Position numbers and translations under genes: made by a program. Shown here in pieces: positions 43,732 through 52,333 of a DNA stretch of 64,000 nucleotides. Origin of the DNA: Bradyrhizobium sp. CSA207 (lineage in GTDB: Bacteria; Pseudomonadota; Alphaproteobacteria; Rhizobiales; Xanthobacteraceae); assembly GCF_029051685.1 (NCBI RefSeq), contig NZ_JAACFT010000023.1, forward strand, positions 62,001-126,000, given 5' to 3'. A model generated the notes under the pieces. The model had not been told where the DNA came from. It searched no databases and saw nothing but the letters and a program-made list of their open reading frames with translations. Position 1 is the stretch's first letter. Every line of letters starts with the position of its first letter.

Positions 43732-45450
43732 CTAAAGCGCCGGTTTTGCGGCGTCGCCGAGGAAACCGTGCAGGGAGGCCACGACCTGCGCGCCCTCGCC
43801 GATGGCGCCGCCGACGCGCTTGACCGAGCCGGAGCGGACGTCGCCGACGGCGTAGACGCCGGGCACCGAGGTTTCCAGCGGGGCGACGAGCCGGCCCTGG
43901 TTCTGCTCGGACTGCCCGCCGGTGACGACGAAGCCGCCGCGATCGAGCGTCACGCCGCAGCCGTCGAGCCAGCCGGTGGCGGGATCGGCGCCGACGAACA
44001 GGAAGAGATTGCGGATGTCGGCAAAATCCTCGTCGCTCGACAGCCGGCTCTTCAAGCGGATGCGCCGCAGCAGCGAGGCCTCGTCGCCCTCGAGCGCGGT
44101 GATCTCGGTGTTGAACAGCAGCTCGATGTTCGGCGTCGCTTCGATGCGCTCGATGAGATAGCGCGACATGCTGGCCCCGAGGCCGCCGCCGCGGATGATC
44201 ATCAGCACTTTCTTGGCATGGCCCGACAGGAACGCCGCCGCCTGCCCTGCCGAATTGCCGGCGCCGACCAGCGCCACCTCTTCTCCTGCGCAGAGCCGTG
44301 CCTCGACCGGCGAAGCCCAGTACCAGACGCCGCGACCTTCGAATTTGTCGAGGTTCGCGATCTCCGGCCGGCGATAGCGCGCGCCGCTGGCAACGACGAC
44401 CGCGCGCGAGCGCAGCACGTCGCCGCCGTCGAGCTCGACCGAAAATGCGCCGTCGCCCCGCGTGCAGTCGAGCGACTTGGCCGTCACCGGAATCATGATG
44501 TCGGCGCCGAATTTTTGCGCCTGGTTAAAGGCGCGCGCCGTCAGCGCCATTCCCGAGATGCCGGTCGGAAATCCGAGGTAGTTCTCGATGCGCGCGCTGG
44601 CGCCGGCCTGGCCGCCGAAGGCGCGGGTGTCGAGCACGGCGACCGAGAGACCTTCGGAGGCGGCATAGACCGCGGTCGCAAGGCCCGCCGGCCCGCTGCC
44701 GACGATCGCGACGTCGTAGATGCGGTCGTTCTTCGGCCCGCCGATCATGCCGATGCTGCGGGCAAGCTCGGTTTCGCCGGGGTTGCGCAGCACCGTGCCA
44801 TCGGCGGTGACGACCAGCGGCCAGTCCTCGGGCTTGGGCGAGTAGCGCGCGATCAATTCGGCGGCGTCGCGCTCGCGGTCGGGATCGAGCAGATGATGCG
44901 GCTGGCCGTTGCGGGTGAGAAAGCCCTGCAAGCGGACCACGCCGACCGAATGGGACGGCCCGATCAGCACGATGCCGCCGACGCCGGCCTGGATCAGGCT
45001 GACCCGGCGCAGGATCAGCGCACGCATGATGCGCTCGCCGAGCTCGGCCTCGGCGACCAAAAGTGCGCGCAGCCGTTCCGGCGGCAGCAGCAGCGTCTCG
45101 ACCTCGCCCTCGGCGCGGCCATCGACCAGCGCCGGCCGACCCGAGAGCTGGCTGAGCTCGGCCAGGAATTGCCCCGGCCCCTGGTCGATCACCGGGGTGA
45201 CGTGACCGAGCCCGTCGCGCTGGGTGATGGTGACATGCCCCTTCAGCACCACGAACATGCCCGGCCCCGGCTTGCCGGTCTCGAACATCAGCTCGCCATC
45301 GGCGTAGCTGCGGAGCTCGCCGAAATGCCGCATGCGCTCGATCTCGGCGGCCGTCAGCGTCGGGAAGGTCTGTTCGGGACGGGAGAACCGCAACATCTGC
45401 GCGTCCCTGTCAGTTCGTTGCGGTCCGTCCTGCCCCACTGCCACTGTCAT
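43732..45450 (-). CDS. cNMP-binding domain fused to thioredoxin-reductase-like FAD oxidoreductase
   Basis: About 572 residues. Residues roughly 20-145 form a cyclic-nucleotide-binding domain (LRSYADGELMFETGKPGPGM, GQFLAELSQLSGRPALVDGR). After a linker with glutaredoxin-like remnants, residues from about 245 form a TrxR-type FAD/NAD(P) reductase (VAIVGSGPAGLATAVYAASE, then VALVGAGNSAGQAAAFLSG, ending VYAVGDVRSGSVKRVGGAIG). The CxxC redox pair of thioredoxin reductase is absent: at its place is WYWASPVEARLC. So thiol transfer to thioredoxin is unlikely. Start ATG 45450 has GGAG five bases before. Likely a redox enzyme gated by a cyclic nucleotide (inference). Confidence 0.9.
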   Translation of the reverse strand: MTVAVGQDGPQRTDRDAQMLRFSRPEQTFPTLTAAEIERMRHFGELRSYADGELMFETGKPGPGMFVVLKGHVTITQRDGLGHVTPVIDQGPGQFLAELSQLSGRPALVDGRAEGEVETLLLPPERLRALLVAEAELGERIMRALILRRVSLIQAGVGGIVLIGPSHSVGVVRLQGFLTRNGQPHHLLDPDRERDAAELIARYSPKPEDWPLVVTADGTVLRNPGETELARSIGMIGGPKNDRIYDVAIVGSGPAGLATAVYAASEGLSVAVLDTRAFGGQAGASARIENYLGFPTGISGMALTARAFNQAQKFGADIMIPVTAKSLDCTRGDGAFSVELDGGDVLRSRAVVVASGARYRRPEIANLDKFEGRGVWYWASPVEARLCAGEEVALVGAGNSAGQAAAFLSGHAKKVLMIIRGGGLGASMSRYLIERIEATPNIELLFNTEITALEGDEASLLRRIRLKSRLSSDEDFADIRNLFLFVGADPATGWLDGCGVTLDRGGFVVTGGQSEQNQGRLVAPLETSVPGVYAVGDVRSGSVKRVGGAIGEGAQVVASLHGFLGDAAKPAL

Positions 45451-45478
45451 TCGCTCCAAAAATCCAACCGCCGGAATT

Positions 45479-45661
45479 CTAACCGTCGTTCTTGCCGGCG
45501 GTCCCCTCATTTAGGGAACCATCTTCATTCTGCGAGGGGGCGGAAGTTGCGGCGCGCTCGCGCGCCTGCAGCTTCCGCCGCTTCAAGTTTTCCCGCAGCG
45601 CCGATTTCAGCCGGTCCTGCCGCTGGCCAACCGCTCGCCTCTTGTCGTTGTCGTCGGTCAT
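45479..45661 (-). CDS. small Lys/Arg-rich hypothetical protein
   Basis: 60 residues starting MTDDNDKRRAVGQRQDRLKS, with a basic helical core (LRENLKRRKLQARERAA) and a polar tail. I recall similar short proteins in Bradyrhizobium, without known function. It is 28 bp upstream of the oxidoreductase on the same strand. The frame opens 12 codons earlier, but ATG 45661 begins the conserved-looking part. Confidence 0.6.
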   Translation of the reverse strand: MTDDNDKRRAVGQRQDRLKSALRENLKRRKLQARERAATSAPSQNEDGSLNEGTAGKNDG

Positions 45662-46008
45662 TTGCAATCCATCGCATTGGCCGGCCCAGGACGCCATTGA
45701 AGACGCGATCGAATCAGGATGCCATCGAATAACGACAGCTCAAGGCGCGTTGGCCAGCCGCGACAACGAAGCCGGCAGATTTGGTCGAATTCGCGGAGGC
45801 GGCCAACTGCCCATTTGGCTGGGGACGTTGCGGCACCAAATCCGAGCCAAACCGGTCATTTCGAGGGAAAAAGGCCGTTTTCGGCGCGCAACAGGACCGA
45901 TTTTATCGATTTGGCCGGGCCGGTGCGCTTGCACCGAGGGGGGCCTTGTGGCAGATATCGCCCCGCTTGGTAGGCCCTCGTGGCGGCCGATTCTTAATCC
46001 CAGCACCT
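45662..46008. other. 347-bp gap upstream of tRNA-Thr
   Basis: Non-coding; short frames in several directions lack coding character. It should contain the tRNA-Thr promoter, but no clear -35/-10 pair stands out. Confidence 0.5.
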
Positions 46009-46083
46009 GCTGCCGTAGCTCAGTGGTAGAGCACTCCATTGGTAATGGAGAGGTCGACAGTTCAATCCTGTCTGGCAGCACCA
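46009..46083 (+). tRNA. tRNA-Thr (GGT)
   Basis: 75 nt including encoded CCA. Acceptor GCTGCCG/TGGCAGC (one G-T pair), D-arm TAGCTCAGTGGTAGAGC, anticodon stem CTCCA/TGGAG with loop TTGGTAA giving anticodon GGT, T-arm GACAGTTCAATCCTGTC. Confidence 0.96.
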
Positions 46084-46940
46084 TTCATTTTCGGCAAGAC
46101 GTCCAACAGCAAGACATGCAGCGGCATTCTCGCGGCGGGAAATGCCCGAGCTTTGCTCGATCCTTTGGCCCGCTTCTGTGAAGAGGGCGCAGGGAAGACC
46201 GGGTGCCGGCTGGCACCCGCGGTCCGCTGCGCGAAAAGCACGCGCAGAGAAAACCGCACAGCAGCATACAGGTGTCGCCGAACACTCGGCCTTCCCTGCG
46301 CAGTGGGTTGACGGCTTATGCCGCGCTCTCCCCGGCGACGAGTTCCTTTTTGTCACCGTCACCTTGCGAATTGGCGATGCCTCGAGACCCGGTTGAGCCC
46401 CGAACCATCTCCGCAAGGCTTGACCGTAGCAACGACGGCCAGGACCACACGGTTTTGCCGTACGCAGCCATCCGGCTTCGCCAAAGGCTCGCCGGACACG
46501 TCCTGCTTCGCCCAAAGGGCTTCGCAGGACGTTGGCGCCGTCCGTCCGCACGCAGCAGGACCTCACGAGGTTCATCTCGCCCTGGTCCCGCCTTCGCGTG
46601 CCCGACACTGCCGCGTCCACCGCACCCCGATCCACGTTCGTTACGACGTACGATCGCCCCTCTTCGAGGACCGGGATGGGGGATGGATACTGCGTTTCCG
46701 AATTTCGGTAAAGTGGAATATTTTTGCGGCGGGGGATTGACGGGGTTTCGCGGGAGGCGGGTGTTTTGCCCCGACGGGTTAAATCGGGGGATGGCGATTT
46801 GCAAGATCCGCAGAGCACAACAACACGCATCAAGCCTGGAAGAGGACAACGTCCGCTTTCGTGCGCATAACGGACTCAAGCCGGGCATGGCCCATGTCTG
46901 GAAGAAGCCAATTGTGGAAACGCCCCGTTTCGTAGTACCT
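46084..46940. repeat. tRNA-downstream dispersed repeat (false-ORF type)
   Basis: 857 bp directly after tRNA-Thr with open frames on both strands that are low in coding character (runs of Arg, Pro, Ser, Thr; mutually overlapping). The segment resembles, from memory, a dispersed element found after tRNA and rRNA genes in Bradyrhizobium and Rhodopseudomonas, whose translations carry phrases like AGTRGP, SSIQV and GKVEYFC and are widely misannotated as hypothetical proteins. I treat it as non-coding. Confidence 0.55.
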
Positions 46941-46948
46941 ATTCCGCA

Positions 46949-47434
46949 ATGCACGTAAACGTAGAAAAAACATCGGAGCGTCCGACCATCATCGCCGTCC
47001 GCGATGACGGCGTCAGTCTGCGCGTGATCGGACCTGATCGAAAGTTCTCACCTCCCCACGATCTAATTCATTTCATCGTAGAAAAAGGGATGCACCTTCA
47101 ACGAGGCTTCTGGGGGTCGATTGCGGCCGGCGCGAAATTTTCCAGCATGGAGGTAATCGACGGACGACAAAAGCCCAGGGCGAACGAGAGATCGATACAA
47201 ATCATCAAGGCAAATGAGCATTTTTTGTCGGAAGCAGAGGCGATTGTCGGTGCATTCCAGACAACACTGCATGACGTTGCACCCGATGAAGAAGCTCTCT
47301 GGCGGCTTTTGCGAACGCGCGGAAGAAAATTTGAAGGCGCTCTGATTCATCCGACGTGGGCACAGTTGGTATCGTTTCGAGAGCAGTGGGAAGAACTGTC
47401 CGTGGGAAGGGCCATACGACTTGAATGGAGCTGA
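46949..47434 (+). CDS. conserved hypothetical protein, AT-richer
   Basis: 161 residues, no recognised domain. A conserved-looking core reads PHDLIHFIVEKGMHLQRGFWG and IAAGAKFSSM. The base composition is clearly lower in GC (about 42% over 47041-47100) than flanking genes, suggesting acquisition. ATG 46949 has no Shine-Dalgarno sequence, so initiation may be weak or further downstream (ATG at about 47090). It ends 10 bp before the acetyltransferase. Confidence 0.65.
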   Translation: MHVNVEKTSERPTIIAVRDDGVSLRVIGPDRKFSPPHDLIHFIVEKGMHLQRGFWGSIAAGAKFSSMEVIDGRQKPRANERSIQIIKANEHFLSEAEAIVGAFQTTLHDVAPDEEALWRLLRTRGRKFEGALIHPTWAQLVSFREQWEELSVGRAIRLEWS

Positions 47435-47444
47435 GAACAAAGGC

Positions 47445-47927
47445 ATGAAAGTGCAGGTACGCGACGCGCAGGATGAGGATTCTGTTCAAAGTTGCGAGGT
47501 GATGTGCCGGTCCATTGCTGAGCTTTGCACTTCCGACCACAAGGGTGATCCGGCAATCTTGGAGAGATGGCTTGGGAACAAAACACCTGACGTGTTTCGG
47601 GCTTGGATAAGGCAATCAGACAACAACCTCCTTGTGGCAATTGACTGTGAGCGCGTTGTCGGGGTCGGATCGGTTACAGATCAAGGCCAGATCACGTTGA
47701 ACTACGTGAGTCCAGACGCAAGATTTCGTGGCGTTAGCAAGACTTTGCTGGCTGCCCTTGAGTGTCGGGCAGCAAGTCGCGGTTGTTTGTTCTGCACTCT
47801 AAATAGTACGGAAACTGCTCGGCGTTTCTACCTCGCCCAAGGCTACGTAGAAACAGGCGTGCCCGGTGGACACTTCGGCACAAGTTCAGGCTACCCAATG
47901 TCGAAGTCGCTCAGAGCAGGCGTATGA
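47445..47927 (+). CDS. GNAT-family N-acetyltransferase
   Basis: 160 residues with the GNAT fold: QITLNYVSPDARFRGVSKTLL covers strand 4 and the acetyl-CoA pyrophosphate loop (a variant R-x-x-G-x-G/A, RFRGVS), then CTLNSTETARRFYLAQGYVE in the C-terminal half. The acceptor is unknown. Like the preceding gene it is AT-richer than the chromosome, so the two probably arrived together downstream of tRNA-Thr. A TTG start eight codons earlier (47421) is possible; ATG 47445 has AAAGG close by. Confidence 0.8.
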   Translation: MKVQVRDAQDEDSVQSCEVMCRSIAELCTSDHKGDPAILERWLGNKTPDVFRAWIRQSDNNLLVAIDCERVVGVGSVTDQGQITLNYVSPDARFRGVSKTLLAALECRAASRGCLFCTLNSTETARRFYLAQGYVETGVPGGHFGTSSGYPMSKSLRAGV

Positions 47928-48132
47928 TCAGCGCTTTGACCGCTTAGGGTCATTCACGTCCAATTTAGCGTGTCCGGAACATGTCCGGTTACAGGGCAAT
48001 CTCGGAAATGCCGGTCCTCCGATGCTAGCGGTTGATGGCCGTCGGTTTGGACGCAGCCGCGCTAACATTCCGATGGCCGGTCCCTATATGTGAGACCCCC
48101 AGCGCACATCACGCCCCTTATCGGACCCCACT

Positions 48133-49128
48133 ATGATCGCCTTCTCCATCCTCGACCTCGCTCCCATCCGCCAGGGCGGCGATGCGGCGCAGGCGTTTGC
48201 CCATTCACTCGATCTCGCGCAGCATGTGGAGCGCTGGGGCTACAAGCGGTTCTGGCTGGCCGAGCATCACAACATGACGGGCATCGCCAGCGCGGCGACA
48301 TCTGTCGTGATCGGGCATGTCGCGGGCGGGACCAAGACCATCCGCGTCGGCTCCGGCGGGGTCATGCTGCCGAACCATTCGCCGCTTGTGATCGCCGAGC
48401 AGTTCGGCACGCTGGCCTCGCTCTATCCGGGGCGGATCGATCTCGGGCTCGGGCGGGCGCCGGGCACCGACCAGCTTACCGCGCGGGCGCTGCGGCGTGA
48501 CCTTGCCACCACGTCCGAGAATTTTCCGCATGACGTGCTGGAATTGCAGGCGCTGCTCGGCGATGTGCAGCCGAACCAGACCATTCGTGCCGTGCCCGGC
48601 ATGGGAACCAAGGTGCCGCTGTGGATTCTCGGATCGAGCACCTTTGGCGCGCAGCTTGCGGCGATGCTGGGCCTGCCATTCGCCTTCGCCTCGCATTTTG
48701 CGCCGCAAATGATGATGCCGGCGCTGCGCGAGTACCGCGCGCGCTTCGAGCCGTCAGCACAGCTCGACAAGCCCTACGCCATGGTCGGCGTCAATGTGTT
48801 CGCTGCGGACAGCGACAATCATGCGCATCGCATGTTCACCTCGCTGCAGCAGCAGTTCATCAATCTGCGCCGCGGCATGCCGGGCCCGCTGCCGCCGCCG
48901 ACTGGCGACATGGACGCGCTGTGGTCGCCGGCGGAGAAGGCGATGGTCGGCCAGTCGCTGTCGTGCTCGGCGATCGGCTCGCCCGCCGTGGTCGAAGAGA
49001 AGCTGAAGGCGCTGATCGCCGAGACCGGCGCGGACGAACTGATGACCACGGGACAGATCTACGACCACGCCGCGCGGCTGCGCTCGTTCGAGATCGCGGC
49101 CGAGGTGCGGGATCGGCTGGCGGGGTGA
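48133..49128 (+). CDS. LLM-class flavin-dependent oxidoreductase
   Basis: 331 residues of the bacterial luciferase-like monooxygenase superfamily: begins IAFSILDLAPIRQGGDA, then YKRFWLAEHHNM, a signature of this branch, HSPLVIAEQFGTLASLYPGRI and DLGLGRAPGTD. Such proteins use FMNH2 and O2 (or F420) and have diverse substrates. Monocistronic; the flavin reductase gene in the nearby operon (52334-52951) could supply reduced flavin, but no link is shown. Confidence 0.9.
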   Translation: MIAFSILDLAPIRQGGDAAQAFAHSLDLAQHVERWGYKRFWLAEHHNMTGIASAATSVVIGHVAGGTKTIRVGSGGVMLPNHSPLVIAEQFGTLASLYPGRIDLGLGRAPGTDQLTARALRRDLATTSENFPHDVLELQALLGDVQPNQTIRAVPGMGTKVPLWILGSSTFGAQLAAMLGLPFAFASHFAPQMMMPALREYRARFEPSAQLDKPYAMVGVNVFAADSDNHAHRMFTSLQQQFINLRRGMPGPLPPPTGDMDALWSPAEKAMVGQSLSCSAIGSPAVVEEKLKALIAETGADELMTTGQIYDHAARLRSFEIAAEVRDRLAG

Positions 49129-49167
49129 GCGGCGATGTGAACAGGCCCGATTGTTGCGACGATGAAG

Positions 49168-49289
49168 GTGCGCTCCCTCCCCCGCTTGCGGGGGAGGGCT
49201 GGGGAGAGGGTGTATCCGCCATGGGACATTCCCCAAGAGGAAAGAGCCCTCACCCCAACCCTCTCCCGCAAGCGGGAGAGGGGGCGCAC
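49168..49289. repeat. inverted intergenic repeat (CTCTCCC family, diverged copy)
   Basis: GTGCGCTCCCTCCCCCGCTT and its near complement at the other end (CTCTCCCGCAAGCGGGAGAG, GGGGCGCAC) enclose a second inverted pair. It sits between convergent genes and can serve as a bidirectional terminator. Confidence 0.8.
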
Positions 49290-49315
49290 CGCGTTTGTTG
49301 CGCGCCTCGAGCCCT

Positions 49316-50191
49316 CTAATCCGCAAACCCGAACAGCTTCGCCGGATTGTGCACCAGGATCTTCTCCAGCGTCGCCTGGTCCGGGGCGTAGCGGTACATC
49401 AGTTCGAGCAGGTCGGCGTCGTTGGGCGGCTGCTTGACGGAGACCGGGTGCGGCCAGTCGCTGGCCCAGACGCAGCGGTCAGGTGCCGCTTCGATATAGG
49501 CGCGCGCGATCGGGATCACGTCGTCGTAAGGAGCACCGAGCTTCGAGGTCTTCTCGCCGAGCGACAGCATCACCCAGAAATTGCCCTTGGCAAGCAGCTC
49601 GAGCATCTTGCGCAAGTTCGGATCGTCCTTGCCGGCTTCCGGATCGGGCCGCGCCATGTGGTCGATCAGCACGGGCACGTCGAGATTTTCGTACTTGGCG
49701 ACGCTGGAGACGATGCCGTCCTTCTCGGGCTGGATCTTGACGTACCAGCCGAGCTCGCGGATACGCGCGATGGCGCGGGCGAAATCGGCGTCCGACAGCA
49801 CCGCGCCGAGCTCCTGGCGGAAGCTGAAGCGCGCGCCGCGGACGCCGGCATCATGCAGCCTGGCGAGATAAGCGTCGTTCGCCTCCGCAAACACCAGCGC
49901 ATTGGCGCAGCCGCGATAGTTCGGGCCCATCGCGGCGAGACCGTCGAGCACGACGGCATGGTCGGCGCCATAGGTCGTGGTCTGCACGATGATGCCGCGC
50001 TCGATGCCGAGCGTCTTGTGCACGCGCAGCGCCGCTTCCCAGGTCGCGGTCGGCATCCGATAGGCGGCACCCGGACGCTCGGGATATTTGTCCACGGGCC
50101 CCAGCACGTGAAACTGGCTGTCGACGGTCTTCGGCGGCGGCGCCTTGACCGGGCGGCGCGGATTGGGGTCGAACGGCAGATAGGTCGGCAT
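49316..50191 (-). CDS. amidohydrolase family 2 (PDC hydrolase-like)
   Basis: 291 residues of the amidohydrolase-2 / 2-pyrone-4,6-dicarboxylate hydrolase-like group: DSQFHVLGP (first metal-site region with only one His of HxH retained), LIDHMARPDP, and the late VWASDWPHPVS with catalytic Asp and His. These TIM-barrels open lactones or hydrolyse C-C or C-O bonds in aromatic catabolism. AAGGAG lies before ATG 50191. Last gene of the six-gene operon, 12 bp after RidA. Confidence 0.88.
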   Translation of the reverse strand: MPTYLPFDPNPRRPVKAPPPKTVDSQFHVLGPVDKYPERPGAAYRMPTATWEAALRVHKTLGIERGIIVQTTTYGADHAVVLDGLAAMGPNYRGCANALVFAEANDAYLARLHDAGVRGARFSFRQELGAVLSDADFARAIARIRELGWYVKIQPEKDGIVSSVAKYENLDVPVLIDHMARPDPEAGKDDPNLRKMLELLAKGNFWVMLSLGEKTSKLGAPYDDVIPIARAYIEAAPDRCVWASDWPHPVSVKQPPNDADLLELMYRYAPDQATLEKILVHNPAKLFGFAD

Positions 50192-50203
50192 GGCCAAACT
50201 CCT

Positions 50204-50599
50204 TCAGTCGATCACGGCGGTGAAGTCGCACTGCACCAGCGCGCCGCCATCCATGTTGTCCATCGGCAGCGCGTGGCGCGCGGGCCGCGAATGCTCGTCG
50301 GGAAACATCCTCAGCCACTCGACATTGACAGGCCCGCGCTGCGCGCGGTCCTTGAGCCACACCGTCATCTTGATGATGTCGTCGGTCGAGCCGCCGGCGG
50401 CCTCCACCGTCGCCTTCATGTGCGCGAACATGTTGGCGCATTGCGCGTCCAGGCTCGCAGGCATCTCGCCGGTCGCGCCATCGCGGCCGAGGATGACGCC
50501 GGACATCACGAGATTGCCGATGCGGCAGGCGTTCGGAATCGGGTTGACGTGCTTGAAGCCGCCGATGTGGATGCTCTTGCGCCGCGTTTGACCGGTCAT
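50204..50599 (-). CDS. RidA family protein
   Basis: 131 residues with the RidA/YjgF fold (NPIPNACRIGNLVMSGVILG; DAQCANMFAHMKATVEAAGG; the binding-site Arg in SRPARHALP). Canonical members hydrolyse reactive enamine/imine intermediates; operon-borne ones often act as dedicated deaminases in catabolism. Fourth to fifth position in the catabolic operon. Confidence 0.9.
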   Translation of the reverse strand: MTGQTRRKSIHIGGFKHVNPIPNACRIGNLVMSGVILGRDGATGEMPASLDAQCANMFAHMKATVEAAGGSTDDIIKMTVWLKDRAQRGPVNVEWLRMFPDEHSRPARHALPMDNMDGGALVQCDFTAVID

Positions 50600-50623
50600 G
50601 GTTCGCTCCCTCCTGCTATTGGT

Positions 50624-51427
50624 TCAGACGAACTGGCACGACACCGAGCCGAACGCACCATAATCGGCGTGGAAAGTGTCGCCGCGGCGGATGTCGACCG
50701 GACGCGTGAACGATCCGGCCAGCACCACCTCGCCGGCGGCGAGATGCTCGTCATGCGGCGCGAGGCGATTGGCGAGCCAGGCGATGCCGTTCGCCGGGTG
50801 ATTGAGCACGCCAGCGGCAAGCCCGGTCTCTTCGATCTCGCCGTTGCGGAACAACAGTGCGCCGATCCAGCGCAAATCGGCCTCAAGGGGGCGGAACGGC
50901 CGGCCGCCGAGCACCAGCGCGGCGTTGGCCGCGTTGTCCGAGATCGTGTCCATGACCTTGCGCGTCTTCCCGGTCTCGGGATCGATGCGGTGCATGCGCG
51001 TCTCCAGGATCTCCAGCGCAGGCGTGACATAATCGGTGGCGTTGAGCACGTCGAAGATGGTGCAGCTGGGCCCGCGCAGCGGCGCCTTCAGCACGAAGGC
51101 GAGCTCGACCTCGATGCGCGGCGCGTGGAAGCGGCCATACGGAATCGGGCCGGCGTCGGCATAGAACATGTCGGCGAACAGCACGCCGTAATCGGGCTCG
51201 GCGATGCCGACCGCGTTCTGCATCGCCTTCGAGGTCAGGCCGATCTTGTGACCCTTTATGATCCGGCCGCGGCCGAGCTGGAGTTTGGTCCAGGCGCGCT
51301 GGATTGCGTAGGCATCCTCGATGGTGAAGGTAGGATATTCTTTTGAGAACATCGGGATCAACGCCTTGGTGCGCTCGGCCTCATCCAGCTGCGCGGCGAG
51401 ACGTTCGATCGTGGCGGTATCGAGCAT
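50624..51427 (-). CDS. 2-oxo-hepta-3-ene-1,7-dioate hydratase-like (HpaH family)
   Basis: 267 residues, the exact length of E. coli HpaH. FAH-fold metal ligands and signature are visible (GHKIGLTSKAMQ, EVELAFVLKAP, ATDYVTPALEILETRM, HPANGIAWLANRL). HpaH adds water to a 2-oxo-dienoate in meta-cleavage pathways. No ring-cleavage dioxygenase is adjacent, so the actual substrate may be different. It ends 24 bp before RidA and starts 3 bp after the FAA-hydrolase gene. Confidence 0.88.
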   Translation of the reverse strand: MLDTATIERLAAQLDEAERTKALIPMFSKEYPTFTIEDAYAIQRAWTKLQLGRGRIIKGHKIGLTSKAMQNAVGIAEPDYGVLFADMFYADAGPIPYGRFHAPRIEVELAFVLKAPLRGPSCTIFDVLNATDYVTPALEILETRMHRIDPETGKTRKVMDTISDNAANAALVLGGRPFRPLEADLRWIGALLFRNGEIEETGLAAGVLNHPANGIAWLANRLAPHDEHLAAGEVVLAGSFTRPVDIRRGDTFHADYGAFGSVSCQFV

Positions 51428-51430
51428 CGC

Positions 51431-52291
51431 TCAACTCTCCGCGGCGACAGTGTTGCGCAGCACGCCGATGCGGCTGGACTCGACCTCGACGACATCGCCG
51501 ACGTTGAGCCAGCGCGGCGGATCGAAGCGCGCGCCTGCGCCGGTCGGCGTGCCCGTCACGATCATGTCGCCGGGCTTCAGGGTGGCGAAGGTGGAGAGAT
51601 AGGAAATCAGGAAGTCGAACGGGAACATCAGCCGCTCGGTGGTGTCCTGCTGCCGCACCTCGCCGTTGACGCGCGTGATGATGTCGTGAGGGCCGCGCGG
51701 GTCGAGCTCGTCCGCGGTGACGATCCACGGGCCGATGCTGCCGGAGCGGTCGAAATTCTTGCCCTGGGTGACGTTGAACTTGCCGTGGCGCAGCCAGTCG
51801 CGCACCGTGCCCTCGTTGCACAGCGTCATGCCGAAGATATGCGACCAAGCCTTTTCGCGCGGGATGTGACGGCCGCCATGGCCGATCACGATGACGAGCT
51901 CGCCTTCATAATCGAGCTGGTCCGAGACTTTCGGCTTCTCCAGCGGCTGGCCGGAGCCGGTCATCGAGGACATGCTGCGCACGAACAGGCTCGGATATTT
52001 CGGTAGGTCGGAGCTGTCCTTGTATTCCGCGTTGCGCTCGGCGTAGTTGACGCCGATGCACCAGAGCTTTTCCGGTGCCAGCACCGGCAGCAGCAGGACG
52101 AGATCATCGAGCGCATGGTCCGGCTTCTGCCCGGCCACAGCTTCCTGCGCATCCGCCAATGCGTTGGCCGCGATCAGCGCCTTGACGTCGGAGAAGTCGC
52201 GGCCGATCCGCCTGGTCAGGTCGACCACCCCGCCCTCGACGGCTGCGCCGTAACGCGGCTCGCCGTCCAAAAGATAGCTCAGCAGTCGCAT
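51431..52291 (-). CDS. fumarylacetoacetate hydrolase family protein
   Basis: 286 residues of the FAH family: LWCIGVNYAERNAE, the metal-binding DYEGELVIVIGHGGRHI and the FGMTLCNEGTVRDWL region, then GDMIVTGTPTGAGARF. Members cleave or isomerise acylpyruvates and 2-oxo-diacids. Together with the HpaH-like hydratase it would process a 2-oxo acid. Start at ATG 52291 (GGAGAG upstream). Confidence 0.92.
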   Translation of the reverse strand: MRLLSYLLDGEPRYGAAVEGGVVDLTRRIGRDFSDVKALIAANALADAQEAVAGQKPDHALDDLVLLLPVLAPEKLWCIGVNYAERNAEYKDSSDLPKYPSLFVRSMSSMTGSGQPLEKPKVSDQLDYEGELVIVIGHGGRHIPREKAWSHIFGMTLCNEGTVRDWLRHGKFNVTQGKNFDRSGSIGPWIVTADELDPRGPHDIITRVNGEVRQQDTTERLMFPFDFLISYLSTFATLKPGDMIVTGTPTGAGARFDPPRWLNVGDVVEVESSRIGVLRNTVAAES

Positions 52292-52333
52292 CGTCGTTCT
52301 CTCCAATAAAGTTCAGCGGCGCGCGCGGCGCGT

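Noticed and set aside
43717..45732. 671-codon plus-strand frame
   Set aside because: Antisense to the cNMP/TrxR-like gene; no domain.
46203..46958. 251-codon frame after tRNA-Thr as a protein
   Set aside because: Overlaps an equally long antisense frame, low coding character, looks like a dispersed repeat.
49295..51346. 683-codon plus-strand frame
   Set aside because: Antisense to three recognised enzymes of the catabolic operon.
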